DNA of 20,742 nucleotides from Flavobacteriales bacterium. GTDB taxonomy: Bacteria > Bacteroidota > Bacteroidia > Flavobacteriales_F > PHOS-HE28. Below, piece after piece: positions 1-7,651 of this stretch; positions within the stretch are counted from its first letter, which is position 1; each line of letters opens with the position of its first letter. The DNA lies in NCBI GenBank assembly GCA_016717225.1, contig JADKGB010000021.1, positions 1 to 20,742 of the forward strand, read 5' to 3'. The notes under the pieces are model-generated. The model had not been told where the DNA came from, did no database searches, and saw nothing but the letters and a program-made list of their open reading frames with translations. Made by a program: the position numbers and the translations under genes.

Positions 1-838
1 GCCGCGATAGCTGAAGCCAAAGCACACCGCCGTCGCTCGTGCTGAGGTAACGCACCGGGTGATCCGCGAACCGGCTCACTTGTGTGCTCGCGCCACCAGC
101 AGCTGGCATCTTGCGAACGTTGAACGAACCCTCTCCTCGGTGAGGTAATACGATCGTGTTACCGTCCTTGCTGAAGATCGGGTTGCGGTCTTCGCCCGTG
201 AACGTTGTGAGTTGCTTGTACTCTTTCGTGGAAGGGTTGAAGGTCCAGATGTCGCGTAACGCTGCTGGTGTGGTGCTTGCGCCAGGTGTCCTCGTATCCC
301 CTTACGGTCGTGATAGGCGATGAGGGTTCCTGAGGAGTTGTACCGCGCCCTTTCCATGGCGATGGTGCCGAGCTGCATGGGGCGGCCACCTTTCACCGGA
401 ACCGAATACATTCCGCCCAACCGCCCACGGGAACTGCTGCATGCGCACATCATCCTGCCGACCGCCATAGAAGATCACCGGCTGTTGTCGGCCGAGAAGT
501 CGCTGGACTTCGCCCGATGAATCGAAGGTGAGGCGCGCAGGTGTGCCGCCGGTGCTGGGCATCACGAACACGTCGGCGTTGCCGTAGCGCATACTCGCGA
601 ATGCCAATTGTGTCCCATCGTGGCTCCAGATCGGCGTGTAGTCCAAGGCTTCGTTGGTGGTCAATGAAATTGCATCGCCACCGTTGGCCGGCACCCGCCA
701 GATGTCGCCCTGGTAGCAAAAGGCGATCGTCTGTCCATCGGGACTGATCGCTGCGTTGCGCAGCCAGAGCGGATCGGTCTGGGTGAACGACGATAAAGAG
801 AGAAGGGCGGAAGCGACCAGCAGAAGCGAACGGTTCAT
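1..838 (-). CDS. PD40 beta-propeller / tricorn-like S41 peptidase, N-terminal part, frameshifted and cut by window edge
   Basis: The start codon is at 838-836, followed by a signal peptide (MNRSLLLVASALLSLSSFTQ). Repeated TolB/PD40-type propeller blades follow: AAISPDGQTIAF, YTPIWSHDGTQLAFAS, MPSTGGTPARLTF, then in other frames MYSVPVKGGRPMQLGT, YNSSGTLIAYHD, EDRNPIFSKDGNTIVL and MPAAGGASTQVSRF. This blade pattern (SPDGxxIAF, then GGxxxxLT) is usual at the N terminus of exported tricorn-like S41 peptidases of Bacteroidota. The protease part would lie beyond position 1, so peptidase activity is inferred, not seen. The longest single open frame runs from 838 down to about 302. Reading continuity needs frame changes near 411, 297 and 258, a compensating pair near 483 and 510, and probably one more near 13. 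A plain TolB-like or amidohydrolase-fused PD40 protein is the alternative. It is divergent from the gene at 941. Confidence 0.7.
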
Positions 839-940
839 GACGTTGGTTGAAATTCGTTTTACGCGAAGGGCCGCTAAACTATCCGCCCCAATGATGCGAT
901 CGTCACGGGACGAGCGGTTGATCACATGCACCTTTGCAAC

Positions 941-1438
941 ATGATCAGTGTCACCGCCTATCGTTCGATCCAAACCATGGCACCCCATGCACGCGTGTGG
1001 GTGTACAAGAGCGCAAAGCCATTCACCGCCGAGCAGCGCACGGCGATCCTCGCTCGTGGACATGCCTTCACCAAGTCATGGGCTGCTCACGGCGCTGCTT
1101 TGGACGCGTGTGTGGACGTGCTGCACGACCATTTCGTAGTGATCGCTGTGGATGAGCAACAGGCCATGGCCAGCGGGTGCAGTATTGACAAGAGCGTGCA
1201 GCTGGTGCAGACGTTGGAGCGCGAACTCGGTCTTCAACTCACCGATCGAATGGTGGTACTTTACGACAAGGATGGTGTGATCGCCACATGCCGTGTGACC
1301 GAGGTTGAGGACCTCATCAAGAGCGGGGAATTGACGGCTGAAACCATCGTATTCGATGATCTGGTAGGCACCAAGGCGGATCTTGACCATCGGTTTCGTG
1401 CACGACTGGGCGATACGTGGATGGCACGCTACCTCTGA
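941..1438 (+). CDS. Conserved Bacteroidota protein commonly labelled 'ABC transporter ATPase' (no ATPase motif)
   Basis: A protein of about 165 aa. I recognise the family from its core: HARVWVYKSAKPFT, then the stretch around WAAHGAAL, HFVVIAVDEQQAMASGCSID, an LxRELGLQLTDR segment, LTAETIVFDDLVGTK, and a C-terminal SWxxRYL-like end (TWMARYL). Databases often call it 'ABC transporter ATPase', but I see no Walker A (GxxxxGK[ST]), signature or Walker B motif and no membrane segment, so it is a cytoplasmic protein of unknown function. The conserved ASGCSID segment with its Cys is the most striking feature. I prefer ATG 941 over in-frame ATG 926 because homologues have only a short lead before the HxRVWxY motif; no clear ribosome binding site decides between them. 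The length is normal and the frame intact. Confidence 0.8.
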   Translation: MISVTAYRSIQTMAPHARVWVYKSAKPFTAEQRTAILARGHAFTKSWAAHGAALDACVDVLHDHFVVIAVDEQQAMASGCSIDKSVQLVQTLERELGLQLTDRMVVLYDKDGVIATCRVTEVEDLIKSGELTAETIVFDDLVGTKADLDHRFRARLGDTWMARYL

Positions 1439-1560
1439 GCCGGAAATTCGCTATGCACGGCCTGCTGTTGGCTAAGTGATCGTTGCCCGTGATCGCCTAC
1501 TGGAATGGTACCCGACCTTCGGCACACCGCCATTGCCAATAGAGGTTCGGCGAGCAAAGC

Positions 1561-1968
1561 ATGTCTTCTGAAATGACCCGACTTGTCGGCGAACTGTTCC
1601 ATGGCTGGTGGGATCTGTTCACATTGTTCATTGTCTTGATCGTATCAACTGCCGTTATGGGTTTGGCCGCGAATCGTGGATCGCGCCCGGTGGATCGAAC
1701 GCCTTTGGTGCCCGCGCTTCCGTTCATTGGAGCGTTCGCATTGCTGCTCGTGGTCAGGCATTTGCACAATGACCTTTGGAACGCGATGATCATCGCTGTT
1801 GGGATAACGCTGTCAGCATTGGTGGTGGCCAAGAGCGGTACCCGGGCGCCTGTGTTCCCGCTCATGTTACTGGCCGTGCTGTTGGGCTTGGGGTTGAACT
1901 TGAGTGCCATAGCACTGCTCTTGGCGACTGTCCTGGTACTCGCCTTCAGTCGGTCCTCGTCGAAATGA
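1561..1968 (+). CDS. Small polytopic membrane protein upstream of CotH gene
   Basis: 135 aa, strongly hydrophobic, with four or five predicted membrane segments at about residues 15-36, 48-67, 71-91 and 95-131 (the last long enough for two helices). It has an Arg-rich loop after the first segment (ANRGSRPVDRT) and a Ser/Lys tail. I do not recognise the family. The stop overlaps the next gene's start (ATGA at 1965-1968), so the two are translationally coupled and probably function together. In other bacteria CotH-family genes often sit beside a multi-TM DUF4956 protein and a VTC-type polyphosphate polymerase. This protein has a vaguely similar topology but is shorter, I see no convincing DUF4956 motif, and no VTC gene lies in the window. 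It starts an apparent three-gene unit after a 122-bp gap in which I see no convincing promoter. Confidence 0.75.
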   Translation: MSSEMTRLVGELFHGWWDLFTLFIVLIVSTAVMGLAANRGSRPVDRTPLVPALPFIGAFALLLVVRHLHNDLWNAMIIAVGITLSALVVAKSGTRAPVFPLMLLAVLLGLGLNLSAIALLLATVLVLAFSRSSSK

Positions 1969-3035
1969 TCGGTGCGTTGCGCCGCATGGGCTGGCCAGGA
2001 CTTTTGCTATGCCTGTTCGCGCTGCTCGTGAATGCGCTTGGGATCTTTCTTTTAGGGCCCAAGAATGCCGCGCGGATCGCATGGTCCGCGGCCGCTAGCG
2101 CAACATTGGACGGACTTGCCGAGGGACCGTTCGATCTTCGTATCCCGGTAGTGGAACTCCAGGTGCAGCCCGAACTATTGGATCGTCTCGGGGAGCATTT
2201 GCCTATGACCGGTGGGGAATATGTCCCCGCTATCATCCGATCCAACGGGTTGGAACACCATGCGGAATTCCGGTACCGGGGTGGGGTTTTTACCGCGCAT
2301 TTCCTGGGATCGAAGAAATCATTCCGGCTGAAGCTCGGAAAACGCGATCCCTTCGCACCATTCCGTTCGTTGGATTTTTTGAATCCGAAGACCGCTGACC
2401 TATTGCACAACCGCATGTCGTGCATTATTGCAGACCAAATGGGCGTTGCTTGTCCTTTCGATGGGTTCGTCTTCGTAAGGCTGAACGGTGAGGATCATGG
2501 TGTAATGGAAGTGATCGAGCACATCGGTGGACGTTTTGAACAATTGCGCGGTGTAGCCAAGGGCCAGGTTCCTGTGTTCAAGGGTGACTTCCCACCGATC
2601 GATCGGAACAGTGTGCCGAAAGGCAAGCTTCTCTGGGCTTCGGCTGATTCCTGGCAATACGAGAGCAAAGCCGATAGCTCGGAAGCCAAGGCATTGTTAC
2701 AAGCCGCTATTCAATGGGTGAATGCTGCTGACAGTCTTCGGCCTTCCATTGATTCCTTGGCTCGCTGTCTCGACCTGAGCGCCTTTGCACGGTACAATGC
2801 GCTCATTCATCTGCTCGGAACTTGGCACATCGATAATTTCCATAATCAATGGTTGGTCCGTTCAGCGGACACGGGTTTGTTGTATCCCGTTCTCTGGGAT
2901 GCACACCCGCTCTTCGATCGTGGAAGTATGCCATTCCATTTCACGCCCGATGCGTTGTCATTCCATTTGATGCGGGACAAGGACTGGCGGTTGGAGCGCG
3001 ATATCGCGCTTTGTATCGCGGCTGGCTTGCAATGA
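1965..3035 (+). CDS. Open-frame fragment 1 of the CotH gene: anchor and kinase core
   Basis: This is the uninterrupted reading frame as it stands. It holds the membrane anchor and the complete CotH catalytic region, including the WD at residues 311-312. The last residues (after ERDIAL) are out-of-frame translation and end at TGA 3033-3035. Confidence 0.75.
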   Translation: MIGALRRMGWPGLLLCLFALLVNALGIFLLGPKNAARIAWSAAASATLDGLAEGPFDLRIPVVELQVQPELLDRLGEHLPMTGGEYVPAIIRSNGLEHHAEFRYRGGVFTAHFLGSKKSFRLKLGKRDPFAPFRSLDFLNPKTADLLHNRMSCIIADQMGVACPFDGFVFVRLNGEDHGVMEVIEHIGGRFEQLRGVAKGQVPVFKGDFPPIDRNSVPKGKLLWASADSWQYESKADSSEAKALLQAAIQWVNAADSLRPSIDSLARCLDLSAFARYNALIHLLGTWHIDNFHNQWLVRSADTGLLYPVLWDAHPLFDRGSMPFHFTPDALSFHLMRDKDWRLERDIALCIAAGLQ

Positions 3036-3574
3036 ACGACGGCGGGAAGTTCGATGAGCTTTATCAAGAGCAGATCACGAAGCTTCGTGCAGCGGTGCTT
3101 CGGGATAGGAACCGTAGCACACTGGTAACCGACATGGGTGAACATGTGTACCGAACTTCAGCTGTTCAGTGGGTGCGTGGGTTGAACCGCTTCAGTGAAG
3201 GCATGCACGCGCATTGGGAGCGCACGCGCGATGCGTTCAGGATCCGGTCGTTCAAGGTGATCACAACGGACACAACCTTGAAGATCTCGTGTTTGAGCGA
3301 GGTTGCGTTGCGGATGGAGCATTCGGCTGGCCAAGAGGTGTTGGAGGTTCTTTCCACCAATGGCCGAGGTGCTGTAACGTTGGATTCACTCCCGGGCACG
3401 GTGCTGATCCATCCGGTGGTAAGCGCTCCGAACCAGGAGTACAGCGATCCTTATTCAGCATGGAATTACTGTGTTACCGAACCGATCGACGTTACGTTCC
3501 ACATAGCAAGCGGGGTACCAACCGCGCTACACTTCTTCAATGCCGTTACCGATGAGGAGATCACGCCGAACTAG
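1965..3574 (+). CDS. CotH kinase family protein (whole gene, one frameshift near 3005-3015)
   Basis: About 535 aa once the frame is joined. The CotH family comprises secreted or membrane-associated atypical kinases, first described in spore-coat morphogenesis; the substrate here is unknown. An N-terminal membrane anchor (about residues 8-30) places the domain outside the cytoplasm. CotH hallmarks are FRYRGG, KKSFRLKL, the NPKTADLLHNRM segment, NGEDHGVMEVIEHI, then HIDNFHNQW (residues 288-296) and LYPVLWDAHPLF with W311-D312, matching the Asn/His...WD metal-binding region. The first frame ends at 3033-3035, but the sequence continues as ALYRGWLAMNDGGKFDEL in the +1 frame, so one base is probably missing near 3005-3015. 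The C-terminal part (to 3574) is a likely beta-sandwich. The start overlaps the preceding stop by four bases, and the end overlaps the next gene by about 35 bases. Confidence 0.8.
3016..3574 (+). CDS. Open-frame fragment 2 of the CotH gene: C-terminal region
   Basis: This continues the CotH protein in the shifted frame from about ALYRGWLAMNDGG to TAG 3572-3574. It contains a helical segment (QEQITKLRAAVLRDRN) and a beta-rich tail resembling the C-terminal domain that follows CotH kinase cores. It has no independent start signal; a gene caller would start it at an internal codon. Confidence 0.65.
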
Positions 3575-5615
3575 CGGAGGGATCCGCGCATTACTGGTGG
3601 GCATCAGCCTGCCGGTGGTCATTGTTTTTGCCATTTTCTCGTTGATGCCCTATTCCGTCATGACCGGCCAGTGGCCCATGGGCATCCGTCAGAATGAAGT
3701 GGAGTTCTTTCAGCGATGGTGCGATCATCGGCCGGGTCAGAATGTGGTCGACCACACGGAAAGGTTCGATCTGGACAGCGCGGGAACATGCGCCGATGCG
3801 GAGGATCCGGATAAGCATTGGCGCCGCTTCTCTGCTTCTGGATATTCGGACAGTGCGCGAGTTCGGCGAATGAGCAAAGTGGATGGTGGATGGATGATCG
3901 ACTTTCCAGAGGACCGGTTGTTCCGTTCGCAACGCAGCATCACCTTGATCCCGGCGAATGCCGCATCCATCCGAGCCCGGTTCGCGCAATTGGTTGCGGA
4001 CCAGAATGGCCTGTTGACCCCGGAGGTCGGTTTCATCCGGTTGTTTTCCTGTGGCCGGGAGCTGGGAGTTTTCACAAAAGAAGAGCGTATCACGAGCGAG
4101 TTCCTCGAAAAACATGGCCTTGCGGATGCGTCCTTGATGGGTGTGCCGTCGACGCACGGCGCGGCTCAACAAGAAGCGGAAAAGCGCACCTTGTTGGCTG
4201 CGCTTGAAGGGGATATAGCACGTGTGGATAATGTGGCTGCCACAACCTTGGCGTTGTTGCGCTCCACCGATACGCGATTCGATGCCTCAACGACCACTCT
4301 GGCCTTCGATCGATCCACGGGCCGCTTGTTGCCATTGCATAGGGCCCCGCAGCCAGGTGATGATCCTCTTTTCGTTGACGCGAGGGATGAAGGTTTCGCG
4401 ACCTATCTCGCTTCACCCGCATCCACAGGTCGTGTCCATGTACTGGCCGAGAGACTGCAGCGTGATAGTGCAAAATGGGCAGCGCAATTTTCGGCTGTCG
4501 AAGAGTTGTGGGCACCAGCCTTGGCCAAAGGGGCGAGCATCGCATTTGTAAAGGCCCGATTGGAAAGCGAACGATCGGCGTTCATGGAAAAGCTGTTCCA
4601 CCCTGAGCCAGAGAAGGTATTCGGCGTCGCCGAGGCCCCAGCCAGTGCGAACCAGACAGCCAGGGTCACTGAAAAAATGGACCCCTGGTTGAAACCGTTC
4701 GCTCAAGGAGACACGATCCGCTTCGTGCGCGGCAAGTACCTGATCGATCACGACATCGTGGTACCAAAAGGCATGTCGGTTATCCTTGAGAAGGGTTCTC
4801 GGTTCACGATCGCATCAGGTCGAAGTTTGTTGATCAACGGACCGCTTGTTGTTCAAGGCACAGGTGTGAATCCTGTTTTCATACGTCCGCAGGATGAAGG
4901 CTCGCCTTATGGGGTTATTGCCGTGCACGGGAATGGTCGAACACCGTGCACGCTTCGGGGCGTGCGAATGAGCGGGGGCAGCACCGCGTGGTTGGCCGAT
5001 CGATACCATAGCGGTATGCTCACCTTTATGGATTGCCAAGTATCCATGGAAAAGTGCACGATCGGTGGATCGAGAGGGGAGGATGCGGTAAACGTTAAAC
5101 GCGGCTCGATCCAAATGTTGGACTGCTCGTTCGAAGAGGGTCAGGACGACCTGGTGGATATAGATCGTTCAACAGGCGCGATCCGTGGTTGCACCTTCAC
5201 CGGTCGAACAGGTGGTGATAGTACATCCGTGAACGGTGATGGCCTTGACGCAAGTGGTTCACATTTGCTGGTGCAGGATTGTCTTTTTGTCGGTTTGCGT
5301 GATAAGGGAGTGAGCATCGGCGAATCGAGCCAGGTTTTTGCCAAGGAGTGTACATTCCGGAATAACGGCTTGGCCATAGCGGTAAAAGACCTTTCAGTAG
5401 CACATGCGGATCGGAATACGTTCGTTGGCAATCGCATCGTGTTCGGTGTCTCTCAGAAGAAACCTGTGTTCGGCGGAGGATTACTTACGGTGTACAAGAA
5501 CTCGTTCGAAGGGAATGGCAAGGAACGAGAAGTGGATAGCCAGAGCAAGATCGTTTCTTCCGAGAAGGTTGAGGAAAAAGTGGAGAAGGCGTTCAGCTTG
5601 ACCAAAAGCCAATAA
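3540..5615 (+). CDS. Membrane-anchored degenerate CotH-like / right-handed beta-helix protein
   Basis: 691 aa (in-frame ATG 3552 is equally possible), intact. Residues about 16-36 form an N-terminal membrane anchor after a basic stretch (RRSRRT). Residues about 125-290 resemble the neighbouring CotH protein: RSQRSITLIPA, a GRELGVFTKEERI segment like the CotH NGEDHGVMEVIEHI, and LAFDRSTGRLLPLHRAP aligning with SADTGLLYPVLWDAHP. The WD pair is missing (HRAP instead), so I infer a non-catalytic CotH-like module. Residues about 405-655 are a right-handed parallel beta-helix (Pfam Beta_helix/NosD type): GSRFTIASGRSLLING, then recurring turns such as FMDCQVSMEKCTIGG, MLDCSFEEG, IRGCTFTGR, VQDCLFVG, AKECTFRNNG and DRNTFVGN, with Cys/Phe ladders. 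It lies outside the cytoplasm, overlaps the CotH gene, and is probably co-transcribed with it. Confidence 0.75.
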   Translation: MPLPMRRSRRTSGGIRALLVGISLPVVIVFAIFSLMPYSVMTGQWPMGIRQNEVEFFQRWCDHRPGQNVVDHTERFDLDSAGTCADAEDPDKHWRRFSASGYSDSARVRRMSKVDGGWMIDFPEDRLFRSQRSITLIPANAASIRARFAQLVADQNGLLTPEVGFIRLFSCGRELGVFTKEERITSEFLEKHGLADASLMGVPSTHGAAQQEAEKRTLLAALEGDIARVDNVAATTLALLRSTDTRFDASTTTLAFDRSTGRLLPLHRAPQPGDDPLFVDARDEGFATYLASPASTGRVHVLAERLQRDSAKWAAQFSAVEELWAPALAKGASIAFVKARLESERSAFMEKLFHPEPEKVFGVAEAPASANQTARVTEKMDPWLKPFAQGDTIRFVRGKYLIDHDIVVPKGMSVILEKGSRFTIASGRSLLINGPLVVQGTGVNPVFIRPQDEGSPYGVIAVHGNGRTPCTLRGVRMSGGSTAWLADRYHSGMLTFMDCQVSMEKCTIGGSRGEDAVNVKRGSIQMLDCSFEEGQDDLVDIDRSTGAIRGCTFTGRTGGDSTSVNGDGLDASGSHLLVQDCLFVGLRDKGVSIGESSQVFAKECTFRNNGLAIAVKDLSVAHADRNTFVGNRIVFGVSQKKPVFGGGLLTVYKNSFEGNGKEREVDSQSKIVSSEKVEEKVEKAFSLTKSQ

Positions 5616-5705
5616 TCAGGCATCCAACGGCCCGATAAGCCGGTTGAACGAGATCAAGACCCTTGTTCAGGAACCGCAGATATCTTCCGCACCCTTTTCA
5701 CCGTA

Positions 5706-5713
5706 AGAGGGGG
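5706..5713 (+). promoter_or_regulatory. Purine-rich ribosome-binding-like site for the M23 gene
   Basis: AGAGGGGG lies 4 bases before the ATG at 5718. This is the only clear Shine-Dalgarno-like stretch I saw in the window, where most starts have none (as usual in Bacteroidota). It supports ATG 5718 as the start. Confidence 0.4.
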
Positions 5714-5717
5714 CGTA

Positions 5718-6887
5718 ATGAACCTTGGTGGCTTACATATCAGTGTGCTCCGTACTGCTGTAATTGCAGTATTCACGGTGTTTTCCGGAATTCTTGGGGC
5801 CCAGCCTACCCCGATCGAAGAGGTAAGCGCGGTCGTGGTCTATGGGGATGAGAAGCTTATTGAGGAGGAAGAAGCGCTCACGGATGATCGGCTGGCTACA
5901 CTTCTGGATTCATTGTGCACGCTGGATCCTGCACCTCAGGACCTTATCCGTGACTTGCGCCTGTACCAGCGGATCAGGCGCATGGACCAGGGGGAAATGG
6001 TATTGCTCATCGATTCGCTCTTTGAACTGGATACAGTGCCTTACGCCTTGGTCAATGAGATCAATCTATATGTTGACCAACAACCCAGTTTGGCAGAAGT
6101 GGACCGTAGTTCACTCTTGGCGTGGAGCGATCGCGTAAGGCAGCCAGGTAACGAGATCTATGGCGAATGGAATACAGTGAATCCGAACGCCTACGGCCCT
6201 GAGCTCTCTGCCAAGGATACAGTCTTGCAACTTCAACTCACGGACCTGAATGCCTACTGCGGGTTCAGCATGCCGGTGCCTCCGGTCGTTACGAGCAGGT
6301 TCGGTTGGCGCAAGGGAAGGGCCCACAACGGTGTCGATCTTGATCTCGAAGTTTGGGACACGGTGTGCTCCGCATTCCCAGGTGTGGTGCGTTTTGCAGC
6401 GCCGTTCGGTGGTTTTGGGCGATTGGTCGTGGTGCGGCACTACAATGGGTTGGAGACGTTCTATGCGCACTTGCACCGTATCAAGGTGAAAGAAGGCGAT
6501 GAGGTGGATGCGGGCCAACTTGTTGGTCTTGGCGGCAGTAGCGGCCATAGCACAGGCAGCCATTTGCATTTCGAAACACGCTTCAAGGGGATCCCCATCG
6601 ATCCTGCACATATCATCGACCTTGTCAATGGTGAACTGTTGTGCGACACACTTGTGCTCAAGCGTACCCGTTCCTCGTTCGCGGCCTACCCCAAAGGCAC
6701 CCGATTCCATACTGTTGTAAAAGGTGAGCATCTTAGCACCATCGCGAACGAATATGGAGTGCCGCTCGACATCCTATGCACACTGAACGGCCTTGCTCCG
6801 GTCTGCCGCTTACGAGTGGGTCAAAAGCTGATGGTTCTTCCGACCGACCGAACCGAACGATTCGCTCAGGTTCCGCCCAAGCGCTGA
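5718..6887 (+). CDS. Exported M23 family metallopeptidase with C-terminal LysM domain
   Basis: 389 aa. A peptidoglycan endopeptidase of the lysostaphin/LytM type, which cuts peptide cross-links in the periplasm; the LysM domain binds the glycan. The signal peptide spans about residues 7-29, ending GILGAQP. The M23 core begins at SRFGWR (about 192). It has H203 and D207 in HNGVD (zinc ligands), H251 in YAHL, and H282-x-H284 in SHLHFE (catalytic His and third zinc ligand), so all the expected catalytic residues are present. The LysM domain spans about 331-376 (FHTVVKGEHLSTIANEYGV ... RVGQKLMVLP). The first 150 mature residues are acidic, with two similar LIDSL/LLDSL helical stretches, possibly a regulatory arm. 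Such proteins act in septum splitting or wall growth. The 3' end overlaps the next gene. Confidence 0.9.
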   Translation: MNLGGLHISVLRTAVIAVFTVFSGILGAQPTPIEEVSAVVVYGDEKLIEEEEALTDDRLATLLDSLCTLDPAPQDLIRDLRLYQRIRRMDQGEMVLLIDSLFELDTVPYALVNEINLYVDQQPSLAEVDRSSLLAWSDRVRQPGNEIYGEWNTVNPNAYGPELSAKDTVLQLQLTDLNAYCGFSMPVPPVVTSRFGWRKGRAHNGVDLDLEVWDTVCSAFPGVVRFAAPFGGFGRLVVVRHYNGLETFYAHLHRIKVKEGDEVDAGQLVGLGGSSGHSTGSHLHFETRFKGIPIDPAHIIDLVNGELLCDTLVLKRTRSSFAAYPKGTRFHTVVKGEHLSTIANEYGVPLDILCTLNGLAPVCRLRVGQKLMVLPTDRTERFAQVPPKR

Positions 6888-7606
6888 TCGCGGTTTTTTT
6901 GACCTTCTTCCTGAATGCCGGGTCCGCGGCGCAAGCGGGCATCAAGTTGTTCGGTATTCAAGCCAAACCGGTTATCCCGTTCGGATTTTTCGATCCAATA
7001 ACGCGCTTGAAAGGAGGTGCGATCACCGGTAGTTTCGAGCTTACTGGTGGATTCTCATTTGGTATGCTGGTGCGGGCCGGGATCACGCCGAACATCACGT
7101 TCGAGACGGGGATCAGCAAGATCGATCGGCGCTTCGAAATATCCGTGGCGAACGACACCTCCGGATACCGGGAGCAGAACAAACTACGCTTCATTGGATA
7201 CGAGATACCCGCGATGGCGTTGGTATTCGTTCGTCTTGGCGAACGAACCTTCATGAACAACGCCATTGGGTTCAGTTTGGACATGTATCCAAGTGACGCA
7301 GAAGTGGTGCTCGATGAAAGCACGGTGTATTTGGCGCGCACCAATTGGGCTCAGTTCGGCGTGGTCGGGAACATCGGTGCGGAATACCGAACACGCAAAA
7401 GCGGCACGATCTATTTGGGCGCCACATATCACAGGCCTTTCGGCAACATGGGGCAGGCAGAGGTGCGTTGGTACGATCGCGGTTTCAGCGAGACGTTGAT
7501 AAAAGGTGGCATTGGCGGGAGTTATTTGACCGTGGATCTGCGCTATTTCTTCCACAGCGACCCGGATCGGGTACCCCGAAAACGCACAAAGAAGAAGAAG
7601 GAGTGA
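6776..7606 (+). CDS. Outer-membrane beta-barrel protein, start uncertain
   Basis: The hydrophobic export segment ALIAVFLTFFLNAGSAAQA is followed by about 220 residues of alternating amphipathic strands with glycine turns (IKLFGIQAKPVIPFGFF, GSFELTGGFSFGMLVRAG, FGVVGNIGAEYRT, GTIYLGATYHRPF). It ends in an aromatic strand (YLTVDLRYFF) plus a Lys/Arg-rich tail (RKRTKKKKE). This fits a small outer-membrane beta-barrel of the type common in Bacteroidota; no specific function can be given. The only ATG in this frame is 6776, which puts about 37 polar residues before the signal peptide and creates a 112-bp overlap with the M23 gene. The true start may be a rare codon closer to the hydrophobic core, or a base may be wrong. 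The overlap suggests coupling to the hydrolase gene. Confidence 0.7.
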   Translation: MHTERPCSGLPLTSGSKADGSSDRPNRTIRSGSAQALIAVFLTFFLNAGSAAQAGIKLFGIQAKPVIPFGFFDPITRLKGGAITGSFELTGGFSFGMLVRAGITPNITFETGISKIDRRFEISVANDTSGYREQNKLRFIGYEIPAMALVFVRLGERTFMNNAIGFSLDMYPSDAEVVLDESTVYLARTNWAQFGVVGNIGAEYRTRKSGTIYLGATYHRPFGNMGQAEVRWYDRGFSETLIKGGIGGSYLTVDLRYFFHSDPDRVPRKRTKKKKE

Positions 7607-7651
7607 GGGGTTGGTTGTTCGGGATATCTTCGGCGCATATCAACTGTGATC

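Noticed and set aside
838..941. Promoter pair in the divergent gap
   Set aside because: Partial matches to TAnnTTTG exist on both strands (CACCTTTG; TAGTTTAG), but neither has a TTG at suitable spacing, so they are not listed as features.
1776..1964. Upstream extension of the CotH reading frame
   Set aside because: The frame is open back to 1776, but that part overlaps the membrane protein gene and would place 63 non-signal residues before a clean anchor. ATG 1965 with the ATGA overlap is the better start.
3591..4172. 193-aa open frame on the minus strand
   Set aside because: Shadow of the intact CotH-like/beta-helix gene; no protein-like features.
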